DNA from: Grammothele lineata
Lineage: Eukaryota > Basidiomycota > Agaricomycetes > Polyporales > Polyporaceae
Length of the DNA stretch: 64,000 nucleotides
Reading direction: 5' to 3'
Assembly: GCA_002150815.3 (NCBI GenBank)
Contig: NDFF03000035.1
Coordinates: 434,001-498,000 of the forward strand
Shown: one piece after another, positions 35,313 to 47,196 of the stretch
How positions within the stretch are numbered: position 1 is the first letter of the stretch
Layout: each line of letters begins with the position of its first letter
Notes under the pieces: generated by a model
Seen by the model: the letters and a program-made list of their open reading frames with translations, nothing else
Databases searched by the model: none
What the model was told of the DNA's origin: nothing
Program-made: the position numbers and the translations under genes

Positions 35313-36956
35313 TCACACTCCGGGTCGCTTCCGAGTCATAGCCAGTCCGTCTCCACGAAGCATACAGTCCTCGCTGGTGCTAACATCAGCATATACAGCG
35401 CGAAATCGCCACAACACGACATGAACTCACTTGGTCTGGAATATAGTGTAGGCATCGAACGCTGATACAGCATCCTTGCACAGGTCTCGATACAACTTCA
35501 CTTCCTGCACAGACCCGAACGACGAAGGTGCATCCATCCCCTCAAACGGCCGTTTTTGCCGCCCTTCGACGTAGCCCCTGATCCGTGCCAGAACATCCTT
35601 CTTCCACCTCCGCCACATAGCAGTATTGTTGGGCAATAGGTCGTCCAGAACGACGCGGAGCTCCTCCTGGTCCGCCGGAACCGGGGGCGCGGACTCTCGG
35701 GATGAAGGCCTGGGACTGGCTTTTCCCTCAGTCACGTCGGTATCGCTGCCTTCCGGTGGGTTCGTGTCTCCGCAAGAAGCTCGCGGGGTAACGAGCGCTG
35801 TCACAGAAGCTGCCTTCTCCAGCCGGGGTGAAGCGCCTGTAGCGGACGCGACGGGCCCAGCAGCGTCACCCGATACGGGCAAGCTGTTTCGGGAAGCAAG
35901 TACGAGGAGGACGAAGACGACCATAGTCGTACGCGTGCCGAGGCAGAATTTGCGCATCTTAGTGTCCTTCAGAATCTCGTCGAAGAGGATCCGGCGCTGG
36001 ATATCCTCCCTGTCGATCGACGAGAGGTACGAATTGTAGAGCCACGATACGCCGAGCGATGTGAGGAACATGAACTTGCCGAACGTCGTGCCCTGGGGAA
36101 CGAGTAGAAGCTGCGCGAGGAACTGTGTCGTGAGGAGGAGAGAGGAGATTCCGATGCGGTGGTAGCTCTGGCTACTCTTGTACCTGAGGGAAAAGCGGCC
36201 GCGGGTGATCGCATTGACTGCGCGCTCGTCCCCCATGAGGACGGTGACGTGGTCGCCGTCATCTAGAATGCCATGGCCGGGGGGAGCACCCTCCGCGGGC
36301 TCGGGGCGCGTGAAGGTAAAGATGCCATTTCCGATGACCCAACACGATACGCCGCCAGCAAACATGCCGAATACGATCATGGAGAAGCAGTACCAGTCCT
36401 TGAATATTGCACAGGCGACAGCGGCGGCAGCTGACGCTGCTATAGGTGCCACGGCGATCCAGTGCGTCCGATCCTTGGAGAGGAGGCGATCCAGTCTCTG
36501 TCGTTGCGGCGGAACGCGAGAGAGGTGAGCCACGGTGACGTAGCTGTAGGTCGTGATGCGGTCGACGCCTTCACGTGCCGTCCACGAGTCGTGAAGCCCA
36601 CTGCACTGTTCAAAGAAAAGGTGGCCAAGGTAACTCGTCTTCCGCATGACCGTACCAGACTGCACGCCTCGGTACCTGGGTCCATCCATACCATCGAGTT
36701 TGAACAGCACTGCCGGGTCTACATTGACACCGGGGTACAGGCCGTCCCAGAAACGTGAATTGGCGAGCTGGCCATATCTCCGAGCGATCTCGTAGCTTCC
36801 CGGAGTATTGTACCACCCTAGATATTTACGGCCTTGGTAGACGTGCACAGTTGCCATGGCAGACACGGCGATATCTCCACCGAAAAAACCGGCGACACCG
36901 GATAAGTCGAGGTCAATATTAGCCGATTTGAGAGGAACGGATGGTATGGGTGACAT
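35313..36956 (-). CDS. Unknown multi-pass membrane protein T1 (T family)
   Basis: Main exon 36956-35431 starts MSPIPSVPL, aligned with T2. It holds the shared N-terminal region (GVAGFFGGDIAVSAM, KYLGWYNTPGSYEIARRYGQ, SRFWDGLYPG, GPRYRGVQSGTVMRKT), then about five hydrophobic segments: two around IAASAAAAVACAIF and FGMFAGGVSCWVIG, two in LLLTTQFLAQLLLVPQ and FLTSLGVSWLYNSYLSS, and one in TMVVFVLLVLAS. A Pro/Ser-rich linker and a conserved tail (LRVVLDDLLPNN) follow. The open frame would stop at 35427, but a GTGAGT donor sits exactly there; splicing to 35379-35313 gives 530 aa. No known family recognised; topology is by eye. Confidence 0.75.
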
Positions 36957-38135
36957 GTGGATGTAAAGGCAAAGCTGTCGTCTCGAACATAAAGATTGGA
37001 TGAGTCTACTGAACACACCTTGAGCCAAGGGAACATGCGTACCTGGACAGAGTGAATAGCGGATGACAGACCTTGGACACGCCGTTGTCACGAGGAACGT
37101 CACGAAGGGCAAGCGGGTCCTTATATACAGCGCGTCCCCGTTCAATGTACAAAGGCTTGTTTACCTATAGGAAAGACAATACCATGTAAGCAACTGCGCA
37201 TGTTGAACAAGATTCAATGAGACCACCACGACGTAGTACGTTGTCAGCATCCACCAGCCTTGAGGCGGACCAATGTGATCATCGAAAGGGAGGTGTGGTA
37301 GGTGAGGGTCTCGCGGTAAAGAGAATTTCGAGGCCATCGGAGGAAACACCACGGCTGCTAGTAGCACAAGTACGAGCGACTCGCCGTTTGCACCGGATGT
37401 GTTTCGATGTCGGCCTCAATTCCACCCATCTGCCTGTTACGGTCCCTTCGGGTGGTTCTGCTCCCGCCAAATCACTTCGCCCTCCTCCAACCAAACTTTG
37501 ATCAAAGGGCCTGCACGCTGGTGGTTCACCGATGTCGTCGTAGTCAGGTGCCAGGTAGAGGACTACTGCCTGACGAAAAGCACATGGTGGATTGAAGGCG
37601 GACAGCGAGTCGAACCCTGAGCAAGTCGTCGAGTGAAGTAGACAGGCGCATGGGGTCAGGCCGGCCGCCACGCCGACCACGGCGAGCTCAGAGACGCGTT
37701 GGCGCTGAGTCAGCGTCAGTGCTTGCCGCTCGGCTGGCGCGCGAGATGCGGCATCCACCGCCACCAACTTCTTTCAGGAGGAACCCACCCTCCTCCTTCT
37801 CCTCTTCCTCCTGTTCAACACTACTACTCCTCTTGAATGCCCCGCTAATAGCGCTCGAACAAGCCACACGTGTAAATGGTAGTGATGCACACTGCACTGG
37901 TAAGTCAAGCGGAGCGCGCCACGGCACAAGAGTGCATGAATCCTCAGGCCTCAGGCCTCAGCGCTGCTGAGCTCGGAGGTGCGAGTCACAAGTTCATCTA
38001 ATACGGTACGTCGTTTGCCCACTCTACTACATCCTCCATGCTTTCATTACACATCTTTTTGAGTCTCTGGATGACGGGGGGAATTAGGGATCAGGGTTAT
38101 CTCATGTAGTCCGTACGAAACACTCACGCTTCTGA
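36957..38135. other. Promoter and leader of T1; spacer to T2
   Basis: No supported gene. Minus-strand and plus-strand frames around 37279-37767 overlap each other and carry no motif. Includes the TATA-like element at 37121-37130. Confidence 0.5.
37121..37130 (-). promoter_or_regulatory. TATA-like element upstream of T1
   Basis: Reads CTGTATATAA on the minus strand and is followed by GGACC. It lies about 165 nt before the T1 start. T2 has a similar element followed by AGGACC. Confidence 0.4.
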
Positions 38136-39668
38136 CTACCCCCTGAGTCGGGTGACACTGCTAGCCCAGCCTTCAGAAGGGGGACCCGAATTGATACCTG
38201 GCCGCAGAGCTTCACAGCTGCCATTGTAACCCTGATCAGGAATATACAGACAGCCAAGTCAGGTAGGCAACACTCACTAGGCTTTGTACGTTGTGAACGC
38301 TGCCCTTGCATCCTTACACAAGTTTCGAAACAGCTTATTTGAGCCGAATTTAGCTGATTCAACCTCGTCGAATGGGCCGGTTTGATTTGCCTTGTATACC
38401 GCGATTCGCTTAAGAATACCTTCTTTCCATGCACGCCAAAGAGGCGTGTTGTTAGGAAGTAGGTGGTTTAGAACTTCTTTGAGCTCCTCGTTGTCCGCCG
38501 GTTGGGTGGGAGTAGCCTGAGCCTGGACCCGGGCTCGATCATTTTCCAGGTCTGTTAGGATGAGGAGCACGAAAACAGTCATCGCTGTGCGCGTGCTGAA
38601 TTTGTACTTATGCATATCCTTCTCCTCGTCGAGGCGTAGAATGTTGTCGAAGTATACTCGGCGCAAGATATCGTCCCGGTCGATTGACGAAAGATACGAG
38701 TTGTAAATCCATGACACACCAAGCGACCCGAGGAACATGAACTTGCCGAACGTTGTTCCCTGTGGTACGAGTAGCAACTGTGCGAGAAACTGGATTGTAA
38801 GAAGTAGGGAGGCTATGCCGATGTCATGGTAGTTCTGGCTTCTCTTGTACTCCAGAGAGAAACGGCTGCGTGTGACGGCGTTGACGGCGCTTTCATGCCC
38901 TAAGAGCACTACCACATGGTCATCGTCCTCCATGATACCATCTCCCGGAGGACACTCTTCGGCCGGCCTTGGACTTATGAAGTTGAATTCGCGGCTTCCA
39001 ATGATCCAGCACGACACACCTCCGACAACTATGCCGAGCATGATCATGGAAAAACACCACCAGTCTTTGAACACTGCGCAAGCGGCGGCGCCTGCGGCAG
39101 ATGCTGAGATCGGTACAATGGCGAGCCAGTGGTATTTTTCTGCGGAGAAGAAAGGGTCCAGCGACTGCTTTAATTCTTGAGCCTGGATGTCTCGGATGTC
39201 GGACTTGAGCAGAGCCACAGTCACGTAGTGTTCCGTTGTGAGGCGTTCAAGTACTATGTCATCCTCGCTTGGCTCCCGACTCGGAGGAGTTTCGCGGTGC
39301 TTTAAGTTACTCCGACAGTGGTCGAAGAACAGATAGCCCAGGTGGGTAGTCTTGCGCATGAATGTACCTGAATGAACGCCCCGGTACCTTGGTCCATCCA
39401 TGATGTCTATCCTGAAGAGTTGGGCGGGTTCCACGTTAGGCCCGGGGTAAAGGCCATCCCAAATGCGTGACTTGGCCAGTTGACCGTATTTTCGAGCGAT
39501 TTTGAAACTTCCAGGGTTGTTATACCAGCCGAAGTACTTGCGACCAGGATAGAGCTGCACGGTGGCCATTGCGGATAGGGCGACATCGCCACCGAAGAAG
39601 CCTGCGACAGCGGAGAGGTCGAGATCGATATTGGATGACTGAAGAGGAATGGGTGGAAGAGGAGACAT
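38136..39668 (-). CDS. Unknown multi-pass membrane protein T2 (T family)
   Basis: Main exon 39668-38278 starts MSPLPPIPL and carries all T-family blocks: AVAGFFGGDVALSAM, KYFGWYNNPGSFKIARKYGQ, SRIWDGLYPG, GPRYRGVHSGTFMRKT, then about five membrane segments (PISASAAGAAACAVF, MLGIVVGGVSCWIIG, LLLTIQFLAQLLLVPQ, FLGSLGVSWIYNSYLSS, TAMTVFVLLIL) and LKEVLNHLLPNN. As in T1, T3 and T4, a GTGAGT donor lies right after the conserved FTTYKA end; a 59-60-nt intron to 38217-38136 closes in frame at 490 aa. If not spliced, the protein ends at 38277. It is the member closest to T1, sharing its start and tail form. Confidence 0.75.
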
Positions 39669-40906
39669 GGCTCCTAGATGGCGGAGCTATATAAACAACC
39701 GTCCTATTCACCAAATAAGCTGGTAAAGGAAGCTGAGGTAGAGAATAACATGAAACTCACTACGGCTAGGAGAAGGCCTGGAGGGGAGGTTGGCAACTCG
39801 AATCCAGCGAGCGGCTCTGCTGCCACAGAGGATGACTTTTTGTGAGCTGAGCGGTGAGAGCGCAGCGAGTAGTAGTGAGGTCCTTTATATGCAGATGCTT
39901 GGTATTAATGTTTAATTGTGCACTCATGGGCCGTCTACTGGACGTCAAACTTGAAGCTTGAGGGCGGACTCGGATTCTTCAGTAGGGCCAGGGCCTACAC
40001 TCCGACACCCCCGGCGGACAATCCACCTCCCGGTGGTCTTAACGGCATCTCAATAGATGCTCAGTGTTACCCAATCAGACGGCATTGAACTCCTTCTTTC
40101 CATGCAGGAAGGGCTCGGTAAAAGCGTGGAGCGTGTTCTTGAACGCCAATGTGGTTGACGCAGGCACGGACAAGGCCCGGGACCGTCCACATCCGATGTC
40201 AGAGGGTGGTCCGCTCGCTCCTTCTATCCTCTGGTCTACACATCGGACGCTGGTAGAAGATTCTGTTCTTATAGTTGCTAGCGCTAGCTGTGAAAAAGAA
40301 GCATTATTTGGAGATAGACAGGTCTACAGATAGTCTTCCGGAGGTTCTGAGGTTGGGCGCGCCGCGGATGATGTCGCGGCTCAGTTCACCTAACTTGGGG
40401 GTCGGTAGCACTTGCGAAGGGGCTCCTATTCAGAGTCCAGACCCGAGAACATGGGCTAGGGCCGCCGCGGCGAGCGCCGCGGCCGAGTATGAATGTAACG
40501 CTCGGTCCCTCCTTGTCTAACGAAACGACCCTGCGTCGTACCCCGGTCGCTGCAGATTACTCGGAGAACCGTGGTAGTAGGAGACAACTTATAGCTGTCG
40601 AGAACTTCACCCCGCTATGTCGAGCTCTGGGTGCCAGATTCTAAAGCCACAAAGTCCACTCGACCATCGAGCCGCTACAGATACGCTCTGTTGGAGTTAA
40701 AATGCATTCAGTGAACGACGTCGGCTTGAAGCTCTTTACATTAGCCTTCCTTAGGTGCTCTATTTCATAGACGTTCGTAAATTCGTGATTAGGTCGTACA
40801 AGTAGGAATACACAGCACTGTGCGGACTGGGCGCATGATGGTCACCGAAGTCATCACACCCATGGTCTGGGACATGCAGAGTCGCCCGGAGTGAAACTGC
40901 TCATCG
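39669..40906. other. Promoter of T2; spacer to T3
   Basis: No supported gene. Holds short palindromes (GCTAGCGCTAGC near 40279; a GCCGCGGC-type cluster near 40460-40485). Confidence 0.5.
39881..39890 (-). promoter_or_regulatory. TATA-like element upstream of T2
   Basis: Reads ATATAAAGGA on the minus strand and continues CC. A second TATA-like string (TTTATATAG, about 39687-39695) lies only about 20-30 nt before the ATG, so which one is used is open. Confidence 0.35.
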
Positions 40907-42591
40907 CTACTGACGTTTGTTGTCACTGGGAAACGCAACGAGCGGTCAGCGTTAACGCTCCAAATATTTGCTTGATTAACGCACCTCATGTAAACTCGAT
41001 ATGCAGCGACGGCCGCCTCAGCGTCCGCGTACAGATCATCGAGTAGTTCCTTTTTCTTCCCCGTGAACTCCTTCTCTCCACCTTGTACGCGGTCCACGTC
41101 GGCGCCATCGACAATCAGCGGTATCTGCGCAAGGATTGCGCTCTTCCAGCATCGCCACACGGACGTGTCGTTCGGAAGAAGGTCGTTCAGTACATTCCGC
41201 ACAGCGAGCGGCTTCGCGGGAGGAGGTCGCGTCGCTCTTCGTCGGAATTGCACGTGTCTGGGACGGCCGCTGGGATGCTCCAAGGGCGGGGACGGAATCA
41301 TGTCGGACTCGTCATCGGACTCGTACACGTCTCCCTCGAGGAAAGGGGCGGGCGAAGCATGCCGTTCTCCTGATTCTAGATCTGAGTATGAATCATCTTC
41401 AGACATTCTGAGAGGACCGGGACTCTGTGGGAGGGGTAGGGATGGCGCGGGAGACATCGGCTGGGGCGGGGACGTCGCGGGTACGTCGGTTTCGGTGGAC
41501 AGAACGAGGAGAACGAACACGACCATAGCCGTGCGCGTGCCGAGTGTGAACTTGCGGAAGTCACCCTTCTTCGGCTTGAGATTGAGCACCTTCTTCACCA
41601 AGATTCGCCGTTGCAGCTTCTCCCGGTCGAGCGACGATAGATACGAGTTGTACATCCACGAGACCGCGAGGGAGACGATGAACATGATCTGCCCGAAGTT
41701 CGACCCCTGGGGAACAGCCAGGAGCTGCGTGAGGAACTGGACGGTGAGTAGGAGGGAGCTGATGCCGAGCCGATGGTAGCGCTTGCTCCGCTCGTACTCT
41801 AGCGTGAACTTCCCGCGCGTGATCGCACTGACAGCGTCTTCGGGACCCTTGAGAACAACGATCTGGTTCCCTTCGTCGAAGATGCCGTGCCCTGGAGGTG
41901 AGCCCTGCGCGGGGTCCGGACGCGCGAACGAGAACGTCGCGGTCCCGATGACCCAACACGATATGCCGCTCGTGACCATTCCGAGCACAATCATCGCGAA
42001 ACATATCCAATCATCGGTGAGCGCGCACATGGTCGCGGTCGCGGCGGACGCGAGGATGGGAACGAGCGCGAGGAGGCTCGTCTTGACCATGCTTTCGTCC
42101 CTAGTGAGATGTGCATGACCCACGTGCTTCGGGACGTAGTGCAGGTGGACGACCGTGACGTGTGCGGGGCGCGTAGTGCGTGCGTTTGGGGGTTGTTTCC
42201 AAGAATCCGACGGGTGATGAGAGCAAGCCTGGAAGAGAAGGTGTGCGGGGTGACCAGTCTTGCGCATGATGGTCCCGGACTGTACGCCGCGGAACCTCGG
42301 TCCGTCCAAGCCATCGAGCTTGAAGAATACTGCGGGATCCTGGTTGGCGCCGGGATAGAGTCCGTCCCAGAAGCGCGAGCGCGCGACCTGGCCATACCAC
42401 CGTGCAATTTCGTAACTGCCAGGCATGTTGTACCACCCGAGGTACTTCCGGCCCTCGTAGAGATGCACCGTGGTCATAGCAGTCACAGCGACATCACCAC
42501 CGAAGAAACCGGCGACACCTGAGATATCGAGGTTCAAGTTGTTGTTGTCGTTGATGGGAAGGGATGAGAGATCCCGTGGTAAGGGAGGCAT
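40907..42591 (-). CDS. Unknown multi-pass membrane protein T3 (T family)
   Basis: Main exon 42591-40985 starts MPPLPRDLSSL and carries GVAGFFGGDVAVTAM, KYLGWYNMPGSYEIARWYGQ, SRFWDGLYPG, GPRFRGVQSGTIMRKT, the membrane segments (LVPILASAATATMCAL, MIVLGMVTSGISCWVIG, LLLTVQFLTQLLAVPQ, FIVSLAVSWMYNSYLSS, TAMVVFVLLVLST) and VRNVLNDLLPND. It has the longest Pro/Ser/Asp-rich linker (about 120 residues). After the conserved VAAYRVYM a GTGCGT donor leads to a short exon 40925-40907 (SDNKRQ), giving 541 aa. The unspliced frame would run on to 40789. An upstream in-frame region before 42591 lacks homology to the other members, so I start at MPPLP. Confidence 0.75.
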
Positions 42592-43669
42592 GACTGTCCT
42601 ATCGCCATCAAAGAAATCAGCACGACTGAGTTTCGAACACACTGCGAGCGCTTTTACCAAGAAGAGAAAGGTTGAAGTGGCCGGCAGGTGAGGGAGTCGG
42701 TCTTAGCAGCCTGTTGATAAGGTCGAAAACCCGAGCAGCGAGGCGCAGAGCCTACCGGGGTCAGAATCGAGGACAGACCACACTTGTTCTCGGGGGCACG
42801 ACACGGTGTGGTGGAAAGTGGCGATGGCTGTCACCGTCCGTGCGCGTCTACAGGCACGCGGCGTTGCGCGGCGCCTTGAGAAGGTTCTGCTACCACAATA
42901 AGCGCCTTTCCATCCGGCTCCAGACTTCTGTCTGATCCCTCGACAGCGAGCGCTCTGCTAAGACAAAGCATGTCGCATTGCTGAGTACAAGCACGCCCTT
43001 TTCCAACCAATATCGTGGGGCGATCAACATCATATTGTGGTCATCCCAGATACGCTGACTGGCTTTACATGTATCCCGAAGACAACTCAGGAACTGCGTG
43101 CTTCCACGGTGCACAGCCGGCCTTTGGACATGAGGAAGGTTCTCTACACCGCACACGAAGTCCAAGCTATGAAGACGCGGCTCACCTAACAATAGAGCTG
43201 TCACCTGCCAGCAAGGCGAGGCGCAGTCCAGATTCGAGTACCCCAATAATAGGCAACTACACTACCCGCGTCGAGGCAGACACGTGTGGATCGTGTTGAG
43301 CCTATTTGTCTTCGTAGCGTAGCAAGTGGTGTCAGATCAGAGGATATAAAACCTGAACGGGGGGCACACACACCACTTCAGTGAGTCCACTGGAAGCAGA
43401 ACGGCTGCACTGCCACCAAAGTATAGACTGTCGTCCTCGAAATTGTCGGATCCCCCGAGGCCACACAGCCCGATACTTACGACGATCTCTCAAAGTATCC
43501 TTGCGAACAAGACGTAAAGATGCAGGCATCGTCTTCGCAGTCTAGCAAGTCAATAGTCATTAGATATCGTATTAGGAGCATGTCAAGCTGTCGTAGGGTC
43601 CATGGGATAGGGGACGACTTATGCCCTATCCTTAAACAGTGTCGTAATCCTGCGCACCGCAACCTAACA
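42592..43669. other. Promoter of T3; spacer to T4
   Basis: No supported gene. A 118-codon minus-strand frame (42890-43246) is open but has no match to the neighbouring families and no motif. Confidence 0.45.
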
Positions 43670-45260
43670 TTATTGAGAGGGCCCTGAAGAACTATGTAAG
43701 CACAGCTATCCCACAAAGCCTAGCCCACTCACCCGAATACGCCCTGAAAGCCGCAACCGCCGCGTCCACGTCTTTGTACAGGTTCGCTAACAGACGCTTC
43801 CTCTCTCTCGTCATCTCGCGCGGAGGCGGTGTCCGCAGCAGGGGCCTGCCACGCAGAAGCGCCGGTAGCTGCGCGAGGAGGGTCTCCTTCCAAAGCCGCC
43901 ACACGGGGGTGTCGTTCGGAAGGATGTCGTCCAGGATGGCGCGCAGGGCATGCACGTCTGGCGCCGCGTCGTGCTCCTCGTCCTCTCCACCACCACCTTC
44001 TTCTCCCGGCGCAAAATCGTCCGGATCATCATAGGCCTCCTCTTCGGCGAGCTTGTCCATCACGAGACGTTCTTCTGACATGGAGCGCCCATGTGCGGCG
44101 GCCTTTCCGGCCGCATCGGGGGTCGTGGAACCGGCGTGTTCGGAGTGATCGTGGCCGGAAGGTGCGTGCTCAGAAGCGAGGAGCAACAGAATGAAGACGC
44201 CCATGGTGGTACGCGTGCCGAGGGTGAACTTGCGGAGGACGGGCCGCCCGAGGATCTTGGTGCAGAGGACCCGCCGCTGGAGCTTCTCGCGATCGATGGA
44301 GGAGAGGTAGGAGTTGTATACCCACGAGACGCCGAGCGAGGTGAGGAACATGATCTGCCCGAAGATCGTCCCTTGAGGCACGACGAGGAGCTGGGCGAGG
44401 AATTGCACCGTGAGGAGGAGGGAGCTGACGCCGACCCGGTGGAACCGCTTGCTGCCCGCGTATTCCAGCGTGAACCGGCCTCGTGTGATGGCGCGAATGG
44501 AGTGCGTGGCGCCCTTGAGCACGACGAAGTGGTCCTTGTCGTCGAGGACCCCGAGTGAGCGCGGGGAGCCCGTTGCCGGCTGGGGGTACGAGAAGCCGAG
44601 CTTGCCAGTGCCAATGATCCAGCACGAGATGCCGCTTGTCAGCATACCCAAGACTATCATCACGAAGCATATCCAGTCTTCGTACACTGCGCATATAGCC
44701 GCCGTCGCGGCCGAGGACAGAATGGGCACGAGTGCGAGGAGGACAGACTGAATAGGCGAGTCGTCCTTAGTAAGTACTTCGTCGAGGTGATGGGGGATAT
44801 TGTGGATATGCGCAACTGTGACGTCGACGGGAGCAGTCGTGCGGCTGCCTTGCGGTGGTGTCCAGACTTCTGGTTCTTGGGCTTCGCATTGTCGCATGAA
44901 CAGGTATCCCGGTTGGCCCGTCTTGCGCATGATGGTCCCAGACTGTATGCCGCGGTAGCGCGGGCCATCCAGCCCGTCAAGCTCGAAGAGGACTTCCGGG
45001 TCAAGGTTGAGTCCTGGATAGAGGCCATCCCAGAAGCGCGACCGAGCCACTTGACCATACCGTCGAGCGATCTCGTAACTTCCTGGTGTGTTGTACCACC
45101 CGAGGTACTTGCGAACGTCGTACATGTGCACGGTGGTCATGGCCGACACAGCTACATCCCCGCCAAAGAAACCAGCGACGCCGGAGATGTCGAGATTGAC
45201 GCTAGAGTCGTCCAGCGGAATCGACGGAAGAGACCTCTTGCCAAAGAAAAACGGTGGCAT
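43670..45260 (-). CDS. Unknown multi-pass membrane protein T4 (T family)
   Basis: Main exon 45260-43733 starts MPPFFFGKRSLPSIPL and carries GVAGFFGGDVAVSAM, KYLGWYNTPGSYEIARRYGQ, SRFWDGLYPG, GPRYRGIQSGTIMRKT, the membrane segments (LVPILSSAATAAICAV, MIVLGMLTSGISCWIIG, LLLTVQFLAQLLVVPQ, FLTSLGVSWVYNSYLSS, TMGVFILLLLAS) and LRAILDDILPND. A His/Ser/Glu-rich linker with EEGGGGEDEEHD separates the last helix from the tail. A GTGAGT donor after AAFRAYSG leads to a 14-nt last exon (43683-43670), giving 513 aa. T3 and T4 are closest to each other. Confidence 0.75.
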
Positions 45261-45880
45261 GGTCAAGCACTCAGGCAAACGTATCTGATCCTGGACAACA
45301 GGCCCGTTAGCCTTAGGGAGGGATTCATGATAAGTAGGTGTCACCTCGTAGCGTCGTGGGGTCGCGATGTCGTGGTCGCAGGACGAGAGAAGCGGCCAGC
45401 ACTTCACTTAAAAGCGTGCATCATTGTCGTAGCCGCGCTTGTAGCGGCGTAGGTGTCGTCATGCCGTCGGAGTTCGTCCCCGTAAGCTCAGTTGCTGATG
45501 TACGAGCGCCCTGCTCATGTTTCATCGCGACTCAAGGGCGGAAATGTGGCGTACCAGATTCCAGCGAGATGCATAGCGTGAAAATTCTGTCAGGACTAGG
45601 TTGAGGAATGGCGTCGTTGATGATAGGAGGGCAAAGACAAGATCGCTCCATGCCACCGCCACAATGCTGTCGGGCCACTAGTCGGACTCGTAAGTGATTA
45701 ACCTTTTTGGGACTCCGCTTCAAAAGAGCTTCAAAAGAATGATACTTGATCTTCTCATCAATCCGTTCGTCGACCATTGACATCTGGTTCCTAATGCTAC
45801 ATAAAGAACGTACATTGTATAAATTCGACACGACGAAATAGCACGAAAATATCGTAGCAAATAATCCGAAGCTTAATAGC
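45261..45880. other. Spacer between T4 and F3
   Basis: 620 bp; promoter of T4 and 3' flank of F3. No gene seen. Confidence 0.5.
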
Positions 45881-46673
45881 TTACTGCTCAATGCGGATCT
45901 CGATCTGAGGGAACAAGAAGATTCGCCCACACAAGTCAGGCTTCGTACGACGTACAGCAACGAAGTAGAGGGGATCGTCGCCACAGGTCAGAGGACCACA
46001 ATAGCCGTAAGCCTCAGAGGAAGCTGAATGCGGCTGAGTCGTTAGTCGATGATCGAAGACGTTGGGGATGGAAGGATGGGTGTACGTGATCATCTGAGAT
46101 ATACGGAAAGGATCAACATCGTGGCAAGGCGTACACAGAAAACAGATACGTACCGTGGAGTCCCACCAGGCATACGTGAGGTCAAGCATCGTATGGACAA
46201 CCTCCGAAAGGGTCCGACCACCGATCTTTCGGCCGTGGACATCAGCTATCGACTCACCTGGAAACTGGTGGCAAAGTCGGTGGTCAGCGTGGCGTTGGGG
46301 AAGACACGTAGTCGGAACCACGTACCGGGCATCGGCGGATGTTGTGGATAGTGGTCATGTACATTCCAGGTAGTAGCGTGCCGTCATCCAAGACGACAGG
46401 CCCGGGGCAGTTGTCAAGATCAGAATAGACCGTCTCCGCGTTCTTGATATACTCCCAGGCCTTCATAGGAAAAAACCGTCTGTCCCATTCGGCTCGGAAT
46501 TGAGATATGCGTAACCCACATCGACCTGTCTTCGCGTCTTGTATGGGCAAGATCCAGTCGGGGTCAACATCGTCAGGAAGCGGTACATGAACGACCCGAG
46601 AGTCTAAGAAGGCAGCTCGTCAGTGTATTCGTAGTTACAAATCAGAGAGCAGCGGCGTACTAGGTGTATACAT
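45881..46673 (-). CDS. Unknown small protein F3 (F family)
   Basis: Exons 46673-46661, 46603-46326, 46264-46154 and 46093-45881 (introns 57, 61 and 60 nt) close in frame to 204 aa. Exon 1 is 13 nt (MYTP plus one base), mirroring the tiny first exon of F2. Landmarks: VHVPLPDDVDPDWILPI, KAWEYIKN, an exon starting FPGES and ending LSEVVHTMLDLTYAWWDST, and a last exon with YFVAVRRTKPDLCG, then FPQIEIRIEQ. All three introns sit at the same places as in F2, though the proteins are diverged. No known domain, leader or membrane helix. It lies next to T4 rather than next to F1 and F2. Confidence 0.7.
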
Positions 46674-47196
46674 TGTGAGTCCCGCGAGAGGCGTCGGATA
46701 GCTGATGATGGCTGTCGAGAAGAAAAACAAGAGAGGTGAATGTAGAGGCATACAAAGTCCTCCCGTGGATAACTGTGGTCGGGGCCTGAAGATACTTTGT
46801 TACTGCGGTCCATTGCAAGACCTCATGTCTCTGCTCGTAGATCGAGCAATTGTCTTTCCTGCCATTTTCGTGGAACAATCTAAAACCATTGAACACGCTG
46901 CTAGAAGTAGTCAAGGATGAAGAAGGCCGAAGGACATGGTAGTGACATGGTGGTCAGCGGAAGACAAGCTGTGGGCGTTGTGTGTGACGTCGGCATCCGT
47001 CTGCCGGGTTCCACGGGCTCCGCGCCGCCGGCGAGCGCGTCGCGACTTGCGCTCAACCCATGACCTCCAGTGAGCTCAGAGCGACGCCGGCACATCATTC
47101 TCAATGAGCACAGTCTCCTCCTAGCGCACTCATACACGGACTTGATTGCTCCTTCACTCGAGAACACCCTACGCGACCAGAAAGCTTAACGAGAAT
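46674..47196. other. Divergent promoter spacer, F3 / HMG-CoA lyase
   Basis: 523 bp between two start codons pointing apart. No gene or clear TATA box seen. Confidence 0.45.
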
